Of a DNA stretch of 64,000 nucleotides, positions 1 to 11,306 are shown piece by piece (the first letter of the stretch is position 1; every line of letters begins with the position of its first letter). The position numbers and the translations under genes were made by a program. A model generated the notes under the pieces. That model was not told where the DNA came from, did not search any database, and saw only the letters and a list, made by a program, of their open reading frames with translations. Origin of the DNA: Obelidium mucronatum (lineage: Eukaryota > Chytridiomycota > Chytridiomycetes > Chytridiales > Chytriomycetaceae); the NCBI GenBank assembly GCA_025765595.1, contig JAIVFH010000002.1:372001-436000 (forward strand), in the 5' to 3' direction.

Positions 1-882
1 GAATATCGCGGAATCAAAGAATAGACCCCTCAGCAACGCAACCCACTATGGTGCCAAAATGCGGAAACTTCTTGTACAAACCCCCAGAAGCTTATCTCAA
101 AAACTTCAGCTCTCAAACATCGTATGACGTGTATTCATACGCCATGACCATCTATGAAATGTTATTCCTGCTTCGGCCATTCGAAGAAGCCATTTATTGT
201 GATGACCGCAACTTGAAACAATGGACCGTGGGCGGCATAAGACCCCCTTTAGATAAAGTTATTTTAGGGAAAGAGGAGGACGATCGTTTTAAAAATTTGA
301 TCAAAAAGTGTTGGGCGCAAAAAATTGAGGATCGGCCAGAGTTTAGTGAAATTCTTAAACTCATTCGAGAATGGCCAGAGATGCAGGCTGCGACAACACC
401 TCTGGAACAAGCAAACGATTCTGGAGTCTCCAGTGTACCCGTTGAACGTCATCCTTCTACTGCTTCGATTGGTGCTGACGGTCAACCACAAAACATGTTG
501 GGTGAAAACAATCCCGATCCACCAGTTATGGAATCTTCTACCTCTGCGGTGATATCATCACAGCCATCCCCTCAATCGAGTACAAGTAGTTTGGTGTCGT
601 TGAGTGCTGCTGCTGTGGTATATACAAAGTTTTCCTTGTTTTGTTTTCCACCTGAATGATATTTCTTTTCAATGACGTTCCTATTTGTAGACGACAAATC
701 ATGAAACTCTTTTAAATCTACTGACTCAAGAATGCAAAGACGAGAAAGATGACGATGGAAGCTTAGGAGTACTCTCACAAAAGATCGATGCCAAAAAAAA
801 GCTGGAATGGGATTACGCCGGTCAACTAATTGAAATGTAAAGAAGGGGCTTGGGGGCGGCAGGGATTACAACTGCAAAATAC

Positions 883-927
<45 letters not shown>

Positions 928-1316
928 TTTTTTTTTTTCTTTTTCCAGGCGTTTCAAAGACAAATTACCTTTACTCGAACTCAAGAGTATCGCTTCATTC
1001 ACTGGACTCAGAGAATTGTCTTTACAAGGCATGACACTTAATTGTCATATTCCAAAAGAGTTTGGAAACCTCTTGAACTTGAAATATTTGTTGAGTATAC
1101 AGACTTTTTTTTTTTTTTTTATTTTTTTTCAACAAACAGGGTTCTTCCTGGATTGGTGTGTTAAAACATTTTGTGTGTTTTTTTAGATCGTTAAATAATA
1201 ATCGATTGACAGGAGATATACCTGAGTCAATCTGGAAATTGCCAAGGCTAAAACTCTTGTTGAGTTGGATTCTGTTTTTTTTTTTAAAAAAAAAAAACGG
1301 AACTTCGATTGACGAC

Positions 1317-1356
<40 letters not shown>

Positions 1357-1898
1357 TTAAAAACACAGACATTTGAATCATAATAAGCTCACGGGAGAAA
1401 TTCCAGAATCTATACCACCCATGCTGGAGGATTTGTAAATCCATATTCTTGCCGATGCCAAGCTCATTCTTTTTTTTATTTATTTAGATACTTGCACAGT
1501 AACAAATTTAGCGGCAAATTACCAAAATTTAATGACAGTCTAATTACATTGTTTGTTTGTCTATATATATTGGGTGTTTGCTTTCTGGGAAGCTAAATCA
1601 CAGTATTTTTTTATTATTTTTTTTTTATTTTTAGATATTTGAATGACAACGATTTCGAAGGATCAGTAGAATCCATCAACAACTTGACCAAGTTAACAAA
1701 ATTGTAGGTGTGCTATTGCAAAGGAAGGTTTGGCTAACATGACCTCACAGAGGGCTTGGAAACAACCGTCTTACAGGAAATTTGAAGAAGGCAGAGTTTA
1801 AGTTGGGAAGCCAGAGAGTCAGGAAAGAAGGGGATGGTGCCCAACCAGGTGTTAAGCAGCAATCGCAATTTTTGCCTTGGTTCAATCAAGCAAAATAA
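1..1898 (+). CDS. TKL-type protein kinase with C-terminal plant-type LRRs (5' partial)
   Basis: Only the 3' part is present; the frame is open from base 3, so the Met at 48 need not be the start. Exons: <1-617, 691-836, 949-1089, 1187-1258, 1369-1434, 1488-1550, 1635-1703, 1751-1898. Exon 1 holds the kinase C-lobe: KPPE in place of the APE motif, the DVYSYAMTIYEML helix, and W..DRPEF near the end. A Ser/Pro/Thr-rich linker follows, then about six leucine-rich repeats of the LxxNxLTGxIPxS type, best known from plant receptor kinases. From exon 3 on, every intron splits the same Leu codon in phase 2, so each exon of 63-72 nt is one repeat. The order kinase then LRR is the reverse of plant receptor kinases, and no membrane segment is visible. 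Likely a cytoplasmic signalling kinase; the N-lobe and substrate are unknown. Confidence 0.8.
888..927 (+). repeat. 40-nt poly-C tract in an intron
   Basis: An uninterrupted run of C from 888 to 927 lies inside the intron 837-948, followed by a T run that acts as the polypyrimidine tract before CAG. Confidence 0.95.
1318..1356 (+). repeat. 39-nt poly-C tract in an intron
   Basis: A second uninterrupted C run lies in intron 1259-1368 of the same gene, just upstream of the acceptor. The same intron also holds adjacent T and A runs near 1276-1297. Confidence 0.95.
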
Positions 1899-2031
1899 AG
1901 ATCAGGATTCAGAATAGATTAAGATTAAGATATTTTATTAGCTGGCGATTTGAGCAAAACATCCACCCATAAACCAATAATTCGCCGTCATCATCGTCAT
2001 CTTTAATCAAACAAGGACAGATAAAAAAAAG

Positions 2032-3149
2032 TTATGCGAGTAGATTTGTTGCTTTAGCATGCAGTGCGTCATCTTTTTCCTTCAACTCGGCCAGCAATGT
2101 TTCTTGTACTTCATCAACAGAGGTCCACTTTTCTGAATATACAGGCGACAGATTTTCAGCTGAAGAGGAAGAGGACGCCAGTATCAAGTCACTCAAAGCA
2201 TTCACGGATCTTTCCAACTCTCCATTCATTAGAAACGCTTCGACCCGCAATCGTGGATGAACAAATGACGGACCGTTGGTTTGCGACACACGGGTAATCA
2301 GCTCCGAAGCAGATTTGAACTCAGAACGACGAATGTATCCGGCAACCAACGAATCAATAATAGAAGCCGGTAGCTTCTTTTCGCCGCCAAATAACCATTC
2401 CGCTTCTTTCACGCTTGTCAAGGCATGCGTCCACGCCTCGTCGCCGGATCCATATGCACCCGCCAGAACCATTGGCAGATAGTCAATGGGCGCCGGCGAT
2501 TCATTTGATTTCAGAAGAAGAGCAAACGCCTTGTAGATGTTGTCCAGGGCGGCTTCTTCGTTCGACACAATAAAATCGTCCGCAAACGCGCGCATCAGTC
2601 TGTGGATCCGTTCGTGCGACAGATACATGCCGTACTTGAACGGATTCAGCGCCAGCTGCAGCAGCACGTCGTTCGCGCCGACGGCGGCCAGCCGGTCGGC
2701 GATGGCGGCCTGGTCGGCGGCGTCCGTGTCGAGGCGCAGCGGGTGGCGGCGCCAGCGCGCGGCGGCGTCGCTGCGAGGATGGGTGTGGGGTCAGAAAGCG
2801 AAGTCAGAAAGCGGGTCAGAAAGCGGGAGTGGGCTTGGCGCGCGGCTTACCGGAACAGGCTTGCGTCGGCTTGCGTCGCGAGCGCCGCGGCCAGCGCGCG
2901 CAGCCCGGCGGCGTGCGGCGCGGCGGCGTCCAAGTCGTCGATGCGCGCGAGGAACGCGCGGAAGAAGCCGAGCGACACGCGCGGCGGCAGCGACTCGCGC
3001 AGAAGCTCGTCCGAGTCGCCGGCCGCCGCGTCGCGCGCCTGCGGCTGCTGCAGCTGCGCCAGCCGCTGCGCTGAGTGGCGCAGGCGTCCGTCCGTCCGCG
3101 CCGACTGGTGGAAAGAGCGGCGCGCCGCCGTCCGCAGATGGGGAAACAT
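2032..3149 (-). CDS. mitochondrial alpha-helical repeat protein (PPR/mS27-like?)
   Basis: Two exons, 2851-3149 and 2032-2770, joined by a GT-AG intron (2771-2850) in phase 2; about 345 residues. The N-terminus (MFPHLRTAARRSFHQSART) is rich in Arg, Ser and Ala without acids, a typical mitochondrial presequence. The body is all helix-like, with an ALNPFKYGMYLSHERIHRLMRAF stretch (split here for reading: ALNPFKYGMY then LSHERIHRLMRAF) that recalls the PPR-like repeats of mitoribosomal protein mS27; that resemblance is from memory and weak. Exon 1 is strongly GC-rich while exon 2 is not. It diverges from the Rad21 gene with 78 bp between start codons. A mitochondrial location is likely; the function is not established. 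Confidence 0.6.
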
Positions 3150-3227
3150 CGGTTGTGTTGGTGAGGAAAGAAAGTGAAAAAGAAAATAAATAAAAGTAAA
3201 AATCAAAACAAATAAACAAAAATCAAG

Positions 3228-6085
3228 ATGTTCTTCTCGGACTCAATCTTGAGCAAGAAGGGCGGCGGCGCCCTCGCCAAAGTGTGGCTTGCTGCTCACT
3301 GGGAACGCAAGCTCAGCAAGTCGCAGTTTATCCAAACAAACATCCAAGTTTCTGTGGGTAAGCACAATAGCCCAACCCTGCTCGGACACATCCTGCAGAG
3401 CTGCCTCTGAGGTGGCAGTCAAGATCGCTGTAATATTAACCACTGCATTCATTTGTTTCCACCAGGTGCCATCGTTGGGGACACGATGGCATTGCGGCTA
3501 TCTGGCCAACTGCTTCTTGGTGTTGTCAGAATTTACTCCCGAAAGGCCCGGTATCTGCTTGAAGACTGTAATCAAGCTCTCGTCAAGATAAAAATGGTAC
3601 GATTTCATCATCCAAATACCTTTCTACTCACTCGTCTTTTTGTTTTTTCTCAGGCTTTTCGACCTGGTGTAGTTGACATGCCCGACGAGCAAACAATGGC
3701 CCATTTCAACGCGATTACAGTCTCTGAAACTATTAACGAGTTTGATATTCTGCTGCCAGAACCGTCATTCAACATCAAGTACAAATATTCAGAGTTTGTC
3801 CCTACCAAACTAATTCCCAACCGAAAAAAAAACAGCAACTTTAATAACATTAGTACCGCCAATGAAGATCTATCTTATTCTCAACGCCAAGACACAATCC
3901 CATCATCACAGTCCCAGAACGTGTCTCGACAAAGTGACATCACGATTCGAGAACAACCCCACCACTCACAATCAATCACAAACACGTCACATCTCGCTCT
4001 ACCAAGCTCATCTACAGGCTTGGATCTTTTGGATATCGAACACGGCATGGATGCTGCTGGCGCCGGCGGCGACGAGGACTTGTTGAGCTTTGATTTCGGG
4101 GGCAGTGTCGGTGGGGGAAGCAGTACAGGCTTCCTTGGATTCGAAGGAGAAAGTCGGGAAATTGAAGTGGGTCGGGATGCAGCGCGTGAAACAAGTTTTC
4201 GTTTGGACGATAGTGTTGATGTGGCAGCAGATGAAACGGATCCAACAACCAAAACTAAAGGAGCAGACGCCATGGATCTGGATTTGGAGAATGAATTCGG
4301 TGCAGGCGATTTGGAGGTTGGATTGGATAATCGCATTTCAAGCGTTGGAGTTTTTGGGGGTGGTATTGATGAAATGAGTTTTGACGTTGAAAGGGACGGT
4401 GGTGAAAAGGGGGTTGAAGACGAAGCAAGTGCCACTGGTTGGAATGGGTATGAAGATGACCCGATCCCTTTGCTGCAGACAGGCGAAGATGAATTTGAAA
4501 GGATGAGTGACCATGCCTTTGGGTTTGTTTCCTACCGCTCGCAAAAATGTGTCTTTGTTTTCTTCTGACTGTTAAACACGTAGCACCAACAAAGAGAATG
4601 AACTTGAGGAAGGGGAAAATCCCATGTTTGACGCCGCGCTCACTCCAAGTTTGTCCTGTTTTCATTTGCTTGTATTGGATGACCCTCTTTTAACATGATT
4701 TCTTTTTATTCGTTTTAATAGCGGAAAAACGTATTAAAGGAATCAAGAAATCCAAAGTTGTCCAATCAGAGAAAACACCAACAAAGCGTGCTACTAAGCC
4801 CGCAAACAACAACAAGGCCGCCCACGTGGCCAAAAAGAGAAAAGTGGCTGTCCCAGACGAGATGACTCAAATTCCAGCAAAGCAAATCATGGAGCAACTT
4901 GCAAATACTTCTTCCATCACAGTCATGGTGATTTGAACACAAACATAATCGTGTTTTCCAACATACTGAATCGAACCTCCAATTAGGAAACTTATTTGCC
5001 TACATCCCAACAAACAATTGACGCACTTTCAAGCTGGAGGAACAAGGACTTTTTGAGACCCATGCATGCTGGCCTCAACCCAAAGCTATCTGGTCTATTC
5101 TCAACAAATACAGATGTCATGCCGATGGGACAAGTGAATTTGCATAGATCAGAAGACGATGGAAACATGTCTATAATGAGAGAAGAACTGGTTGTTTTTG
5201 GAAAGGACAAGAGTATCTCCGAAAAGGAGAAGCAGCAAGAAGCAGAAGAAGAAATCGAGGAAGATGAGATTGAAAAGGGTCGACAACAAAATGACGAAAC
5301 CGAGGCTGTCGCCTCGCGCTCTATGGGTCGCTCTTCGGAAGTTCCTGAAGATATTCAAGGATGGAATGACGATGCTGACCGAGCTTTCCCTGAAGATGAA
5401 GTGTTTGCACCTATGGACGAGGCGTCACTGGCTTTTGAAGCGTCTGCTGCTAGCTCGGAATTCAATGGTCAATCTGTGAGTTTATATATATATTGTTTTA
5501 CTCTCACTGCTTTGTGACTAAGACTGGCTATTGAACAAGTTACGGATGCCTTCGGCTGCACCATCCGTCACACAGGAAGAGCTTGAATCGGAGAAAGCAG
5601 CGGATCAAGTCTCAGTGAATGACTATTTGGTGGAGGATTTGGTCGAAGATGATCAAGTACAAAATGGAGAAGATGCTGAAGAAGCAAATGTTTCATTGAC
5701 GAATGGAGCATCAATGAGTCGATCTACAATGACTACGATTGAGCTTCTTCAGCACAAGTTTGCGACAGCAGAGTCGGTGACGCTTGCTCAACTGCTGCCG
5801 CGAAAGGTGCAACATATATTCTTTTTGGTTTTATTATTATACTGAATTTTTAGTCTGCGGTTTTCTTTATAGCCAGAAAAATCTGAAGCTGCGAGAATGT
5901 TTTTTGAACTGCTTGTTCTCAAAACGAAAAACTTGATTGAAGTTCAACAGAAAGATCCCTTTGGATCCATCTCTGTCACTGAAAAGGTGACTTTATAAGC
6001 ATACCATTTCTTAAGGGTTTCTAATTTCTTTTTTTTTATTGTTCTTCTATGATAGCCTTTACTTGCCGCTCAAATCGCCGTCTGA
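3228..6085 (+). CDS. RAD21: cohesin kleisin subunit Rad21/Scc1
   Basis: Nine exons: 3228-3357, 3466-3596, 3654-4522, 4584-4648, 4722-4927, 4987-5475, 5540-5806, 5873-5986, 6056-6085; about 766 residues, all phases consistent. The N-terminal kleisin domain ([35 protein letters not shown], given here as [13 protein letters not shown] plus [10 protein letters not shown], then [10 protein letters not shown]) binds the Smc3 head. The middle is acidic and variable, with a basic [14 protein letters not shown] segment like that of other Rad21 proteins. The C-terminal winged helix, which binds Smc1, is split over the last three exons ([15 protein letters not shown]). Rad21 closes the cohesin ring and is cut by separase at anaphase; no separase site was assigned. 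Exons 4 and 5 rest on weak donors (GTTTGT) and are the least certain. Confidence 0.93.
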
Positions 6086-6184
6086 TTTTTCGACGTGTGT
6101 TTTTGTGTTTCCGTGCACTCAAAAATCTCGGAACCGCCGTCGTCCATACCCCGAAGCTGTTCGTTTTTTTATAAATTTTTTTTA

Positions 6185-7949
6185 TTAGCTGTTCCTTTTA
6201 TATTTGGTTTTTTTGGTGGTCTTGATTGAATATAAAAACAAAATTGTTTCAAAATTACCTTGTGGATGAATTCGAGGATGCACCAAAGGTGGTAATTGCG
6301 AATGACGAGTGGATTCTGCCTCCAAAGCTGCAAGACCGTCAGAAACAGCAGCATTGCTTCCCAATTTAATTTGAGACAATGTCATGGCGGAGCCGCCATA
6401 TTCATGACGCCAGTTTCCGATTGGTTTTGGCGGAGTCGTCTGTTGTCGACTATTGTTGTCGATAGGGATATTGGGGTTGTTGTTGTTCAAGTTACAATAT
6501 AGATCTGAAGGGGAATTTTGTGTATTATTGAAGCTTCCTGAGTGTGGACGACTTGGCGTCGAAAGATGGTGGTGGATGGGTGAAAGTGGCTTAAAGCGCG
6601 ACGCGTTGAACATTGCATCAGGTATCGCGTGCTTTTGTGGAGTATGTAGAATATGGTGTCTTGGACTACCAAGAGGGGATATTGAATTCAATGTAATATT
6701 ATCGTTTCTTAAAAGGCATTGGTTGGGTCCTTGTTTCTTTCTACCTACAGCAAGAACAACTTTCAGGAAAGGGAATATTGAAAAAAAAAAAAAAGTACAA
6801 AACCTGACTCCAATGAACTTAAACCAAATTGTCTGAATATCATATAGTTGTTTGCTTGTGGAATGTCTGTCGAAAAAACAGCAGTTTTTTAATAATTGAA
6901 AGCATTTGTGTTGGACTTACGATCAGTTAGAGAATAATGCTTTCGAAGAAACGATACCATCTTTGGAGATGGTTTGTCATAGGCTAGATGGCCAGCTGTT
7001 GTGTTTTCATTCTTTGTTTTATGGGTTGAGTAGTTTTTTTTTTCAACAAAAAAGGGCCTAACTGATAGCATGTAATCAAACAATTTTTTGCCATTTCCTG
7101 TATTATTGGGGTTTAATGTTGAAGCACAAATAGAAAGAATAAAAGAACCGCTCTATACCTGTTCTTTGCATCGATTCGTGGACATAAAAATCAAGCACAC
7201 AAAGCGGAGAAATTTGAATCTGCCTCCCATATTCGTCCTTATTTACGGTTTTACCATTCAATCAATAACTTCAATGTGGATAGAAATTTTGACCCAACTG
7301 ATACAAAGAGATTCTTGACTCCCACTTTTAGTAACCCAATCGCTTTGCATGGTTTATATTTTGGAGGAATGACTTCTTCAACTTCCTGCTCTATTTCACT
7401 GATATTGCGTTCAGATATATCTTCATGTCGTTGATTTTCCTCCGACTCTTTGCATTCCAGTGGTAATACAACTTTATCGTATAGAATGGCGCATTGATCT
7501 TCTTCCAGCTCAGGTTCCGATCTCAGGACATATAATCGATGTGTCGGGTTATGTTGCAGTTTCTGAATACTTGTAACTGCACTGCGTAGTCCTTGCGCCT
7601 GTTTAAAAAATATGGAATGGTCGTTTACAAAAGATAGTCTGACATTTGCTTTTCCCCCCCGGCCTCTCTTATCGCGTTTACTTTTGCACTCGCTTCTCCC
7701 AATTTCTCAACCATTTCAGACAAAGCATGGTATCTAAATATATATTAGAAGTATATATGCATAGTTTAGCGGTGCTCTGGTCTTGTTGATCAAAGGGGGA
7801 TTTTGGGTTTTTGTTAACTGATGGGGTTGTCGCGGTGTGTTCACAGAAGTAAAGACTGAAATCTGAGGCTTCAAAATGGCTGCAACGTCCAAGATATCAA
7901 CAGATTTCAAATTTTGATCATATGAGGAGGAGAAGGAAGAGTATATCAT
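6185..7949 (-). CDS. ATAT1: alpha-tubulin N-acetyltransferase (ATAT1/MEC-17)
   Basis: Seven exons on the minus strand: 7819-7949, 7682-7733, 7305-7598, 7159-7237, 6921-7097, 6825-6866, 6185-6744; about 444 residues with every phase matching. The product acetylates Lys40 of alpha-tubulin inside microtubules, a mark of stable axonemal microtubules. Family signatures are LGEASAKAQ, the acetyl-CoA loop region HESMQRTGNGKKLF, the SPLCVLDF block with the catalytic Cys, and AYDKPSPK with the catalytic Asp (Cys120 and Asp157 in human ATAT1). The long Asn/Pro-rich tail after IFRQFGRKKQ is variable, as in other members. The last exon could be shorter if a GGTAAT donor near 6257 is used. Most non-flagellated fungi lack this enzyme, so it points to a zoosporic species. 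It diverges from the CEP43-like gene with a 48-bp gap. Confidence 0.92.
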
Positions 7950-7997
7950 TATTAATTATTGTTATAATATATTCTAATTATTTTGTTCTGACAAGAA
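7950..7997. promoter_or_regulatory. 48-bp divergent promoter region between ATAT1 and the CEP43-like gene
   Basis: The start codons of the two genes are only 48 bp apart. The gap is almost entirely A/T (TTATTAATTATTGTTATAAT and onward). No RFX-type X-box could be seen. Both UTRs and core promoters must fit here or overlap the coding regions. Confidence 0.6.
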
Positions 7998-8968
7998 ATG
8001 GCATCCGAGTCCGAGCTGAAGACCCTTGTCGCCGACGTGCTGCAGAAAAACGGAGTTCTTGGAAAATTGAAGGTTGGAAGGGGTGAAGTTTTTAGGAATC
8101 CGTCATGATGTTTTTTTTTTGACATGACACACATTAAAACGATAAATCACCCCAGGCTGAGCTTCGCGCGTCAGTCTATAATGTGCTCCAGGACGTGAAT
8201 AAACCCAAGATCGAATCTGGAATTTCACCGTCACAAAATCAGCAGGAAATCTTTCGAACCAAGGATGGTCAGAAGTTGTGACACTCCATTTTTTACAACC
8301 AAAAAACCAACCAACGACACTCTCTTTCTTAGAAATCATCGGAATTTCTTTGGTCAAAGAGTTTTTGGAGTTTTATAATCTTGGATATACTGTGTCAGTT
8401 TTGGAGCCAGAGTCGAATGCAAGTATTGACTTTTGGGAATGACATGTCTTAACCGACCGGCATGTTACTATAGACTTCCACAATTGAATTAATGAATCGC
8501 AATTCATTGGCTCGTGAATTGAATACATCAAATCACCAAAACAAACCGCTGCTGCTACAATTAATAGAAAGTCGCGTCGAAAGTGAGCGTCGTGTTTCCG
8601 TATTTCTGTATCATTCACCACTGATGCTATACCGAAAAAAAGACTCTTTGGGAAAAGCAATAGGAAACCAAGGATTGCCGCCGCCATTACAATTGAAGTC
8701 AGCGGGTATAAATGATCAATTGAAACGGTAAGTCAGCTGGAATCCGCTAAAGTGATTTGCTCAAATTTTCCTCGCAGGCTTGAAACGGTTGGATTGAACG
8801 AAACTGTGAGTAAAATTGCGACATTGTGATGGTTCCCTTATTCACTGACACGCGTTTTTATTTCGCCAGGATGCGGATGAGCTCACGGGATCGGACTTCA
8901 ACACCAGCGAGCGCACGATAAGCCGATCGACTAGCGTGGAGGGCTTGGACGTGTTTGAGCAAGTGTGA
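7998..8968 (+). CDS. CEP43/FOP-like centriolar (basal body) protein
   Basis: Six exons: 7998-8072, 8156-8267, 8333-8418, 8474-8727, 8778-8805, 8870-8968; 217 residues. The N-terminus matches the TOF/LisH dimerisation domain of FOP (CEP43) and FOR20 (CEP20): ELKTLVADVLQKNGVLGKLKAELRA, read as ELKTLVADVLQKN then GVLGKLKAELRA, then SLVKEFLEFYNLGYTVSVLEPES. FOP-like text after it (NRNSLAREL, then PLLLQLIE) favours CEP43 over CEP20. The family sits at centriolar satellites and the distal centriole and is needed for ciliogenesis. The protein is shorter than human FOP. The intron 8419-8473 keeps frame only with a GC donor (GCAAGT), a GC-AG intron. The tail is Ser/Thr- and acid-rich. Confidence 0.85.
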
Positions 8969-9066
8969 AGGGCAGGACTGGTTACCAAAAATAGAAACAA
9001 TAGAACAATCGCGTTTCCTTTGTTCGATTTACGCGGAAACAGCGTAGCCCCCAACTTTACAGCGCA

Positions 9067-11210
9067 ATGGGAAACAGCAACTCGGTGGGCGCAGCGGGAT
9101 CGACGCGGCTGTCGATCAAGGCGCTGCGGCGGAAAACAAGCGAGGCGTCGACATCGCTGCCGCGCGACTCGAAGGCCAGCGGGCGGGCGGGCGTGCGCAG
9201 CTCGGCGGCGGAGCGCAGCCGGAAGCCGGAAGCGGAAAAGGGAAAAGAAAAAGAAAAAGAAAAAGAAAAAGAATACAAGCCGGACCGGAAGCCGGACCCG
9301 GAAGCGCCGAAGCCGGACCAGAGCGAGCGGCGCCGCGCCGAAAACAACGCAAACCTGAATCTGGTCGTCGTCGATGTCTCGGGCGCCTCGAGTCCGCAAT
9401 TCGAGCCGAGTCTCGACGCTGCCAACATGGTGCCTGTCCAACTCGGCGCATCGGCGCAACAGCAGCAGCAGTATCCCCCTACACCCGATCAGCAAGAACT
9501 CAAACCTGCCGCGAAGAAACTGGAAGCTGGAATAGCCGCGAGGGCGGTCACAGTCCACTCAAAACCCAGTATTCCATCAATCATGAATACTCCCGATTCA
9601 GAAAGCCAGAGAATTGAAGGCAATTCATTACCAATCGTTTTGTGAGTATCATGGCTGACTAGCAATTCAAATTACCATCATTCAGGTGTTCAATCTACAA
9701 ACTGTCTTCAAGGAACTTCATTCGCCAATTCCAGAGCTTCAAACAATTCAAATGACTCGTATCTCAAAGTTAATAACCTGGGTAACTTGAAATCAGGCAG
9801 CACCACAATATCGAGGACAATGTCGAGCAGACGGCAGTATGTCACCAGTAGCCACATTGTATTGTCTCCAATGATAACACAGGCAGTTGAGGACCTGGAA
9901 AAAATAAGGTCTCATACACCACTTGCATCTGCGATTCCACAGGCGATATTTGGAATGACGGATAATTTGCCAACACAAGGATCCGATTTAAAGCATGAAC
10001 AATTGCCGCTCTTTGATAAAGCAGCAGTATCTGGTGATGGACAAAGCTCCCTATCGTCATTTGAGAGTCCGTCCAAACCTCTTCCAGATATAGGCGAAAG
10101 TATCACTGCAATGGCTGCCATTGCCAAATTCAAAAAGTGTCAATCGAAGAAAAGGAATGATAGTGTGAGGAGGCTTGTGGCAACAACACAAAGAAAGGGA
10201 ACTCTCAGCCGCGGAAACAGAATCGGTGGTAGTGTGTTTGCCCATGATTCCGAATTGCGGAATACACTGCATAAATTCAATTCTTGCTCGACCCTGTTTA
10301 TCGACTCTACTCTTAGCAATGCAGATCTACAAAAAACACTCAAATGGTTAGCTCATCCATGAATCATTGAGGGGAAATTGAATGTTAACTATTGAATAGT
10401 GTTGCAACCGCATTGGCTGTAAATATTCGGAGGAACAATGAGCTTAATCTTTTACGAACGGATGACATATTCTCTGAAAAACTGAGGCCATTATCTGTAA
10501 TGAGTTCTCACTTGCAATAACGCTTTAAAAACTAATACGGAACGAATTACAGAAACATATTCAATTTTACCAACGAATTCTATCTGAAGAAGATATATTC
10601 AAATTCTTGGACTGTATTTTTCAAGCTGCGGAGCTTAATGTGGAATGCGCTGTAATAACGCTGGTTTATATTGAGCGTATGCTGATTAATACTGGAATTA
10701 CTTTGCATTCGTGCAATTGGGCGAGAATCGTCCTTGGGGGGCTCTTGCTAGCCAGTAAAGTATGGGATGACCATGCCGTATGGAACATTGACTTTTGCCA
10801 AATATTTCCGGATATCAACGTGAAAGACATGTGGGTATTTTTTCCCGCTAAATTACGCCAAACTGACAATGTTTTTGCTTGTTGACCTCAGGAATGATCT
10901 GGAGCGTTGGTATATGTCTGCAATGCAATACAATGTATCCGTAAAAGCATCTGTATACGCCCGATATTATTTCGAGCTACGAGATTTATTGGACACTGAA
11001 ATGCGTATCTGGACAGCCAAACCCCTTGTATCGCCAGACATATCTCAGAACACAGCCATCCCTGCAATCAACGTCGATAGCAGCTCTAATTCAGGACTAA
11101 ACGATGGCACAAATCGTCCAGGATGTGCTCCTGCTGACAAGGGGGGGATCCGGCGGTCTAGAAGTGATTACGGATTTCCCGCAACCAAACAACAAGTCAA
11201 ACATACGTGA
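9067..11210 (+). CDS. CCNY: cyclin Y-like protein
   Basis: Five exons: 9067-9641, 9735-10346, 10400-10496, 10553-10830, 10892-11210; about 626 residues. The C-terminal half is the cyclin Y box: a CSTLFIDSTLSNADL lead-in, then AECAIV-like VECAVITLVYIERML, RIVLGGLLLASKVWDDHAVW, and NDLERWYMSAMQYNVSV. Cyclin Y activates CDK14/16-type (Pho85/PCTAIRE-like) kinases at the plasma membrane. MGNSNS at the start fits an N-myristoylation site, as in animal cyclin Y. RRSRSDYG near the end is a basic phosphosite resembling the 14-3-3 sites of the family. The N-terminal 300 residues are low-complexity, with a Lys-Glu run (9236-9276) and a Gln run. The acceptor at 9734 was chosen because the nearer CAG at about 9685 leads to a stop. 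Confidence 0.88.
9236..9276 (+). repeat. simple (GAAAAA)n-like repeat coding Lys-Glu
   Basis: Purine-only repeat units in frame within exon 1 of the cyclin Y gene give an alternating Lys-Glu run. Confidence 0.85.
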
Positions 11211-11306
11211 ATATGATTATTTGATTTTTTTGGTTTCAAACAACAAGTAAATGATCATATCCCAAAATGCAAACGAATCCAACTGTCTGTATTGTAAAAA
11301 GTGTTT

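Noticed and set aside
826..1444. ORFs with poly-Gly or poly-Pro
   Set aside because: They read through the poly-C introns of the LRR gene.
2537..3193. Long plus-strand ORFs in the GC-rich 2.5-3.2 kb block
   Set aside because: GC-rich shadow frames, mainly Arg/Ala; the minus strand has a good presequence and intron.
7950..7997. RFX X-box in the ATAT1/CEP43 promoter region
   Set aside because: No GTTNCC-type half-sites found in this A/T-rich gap.
8842..9558. Long minus-strand ORF opposite the cyclin Y first exon
   Set aside because: Low-complexity shadow of a GC-rich exon; the plus frame splices into a clear cyclin Y domain.
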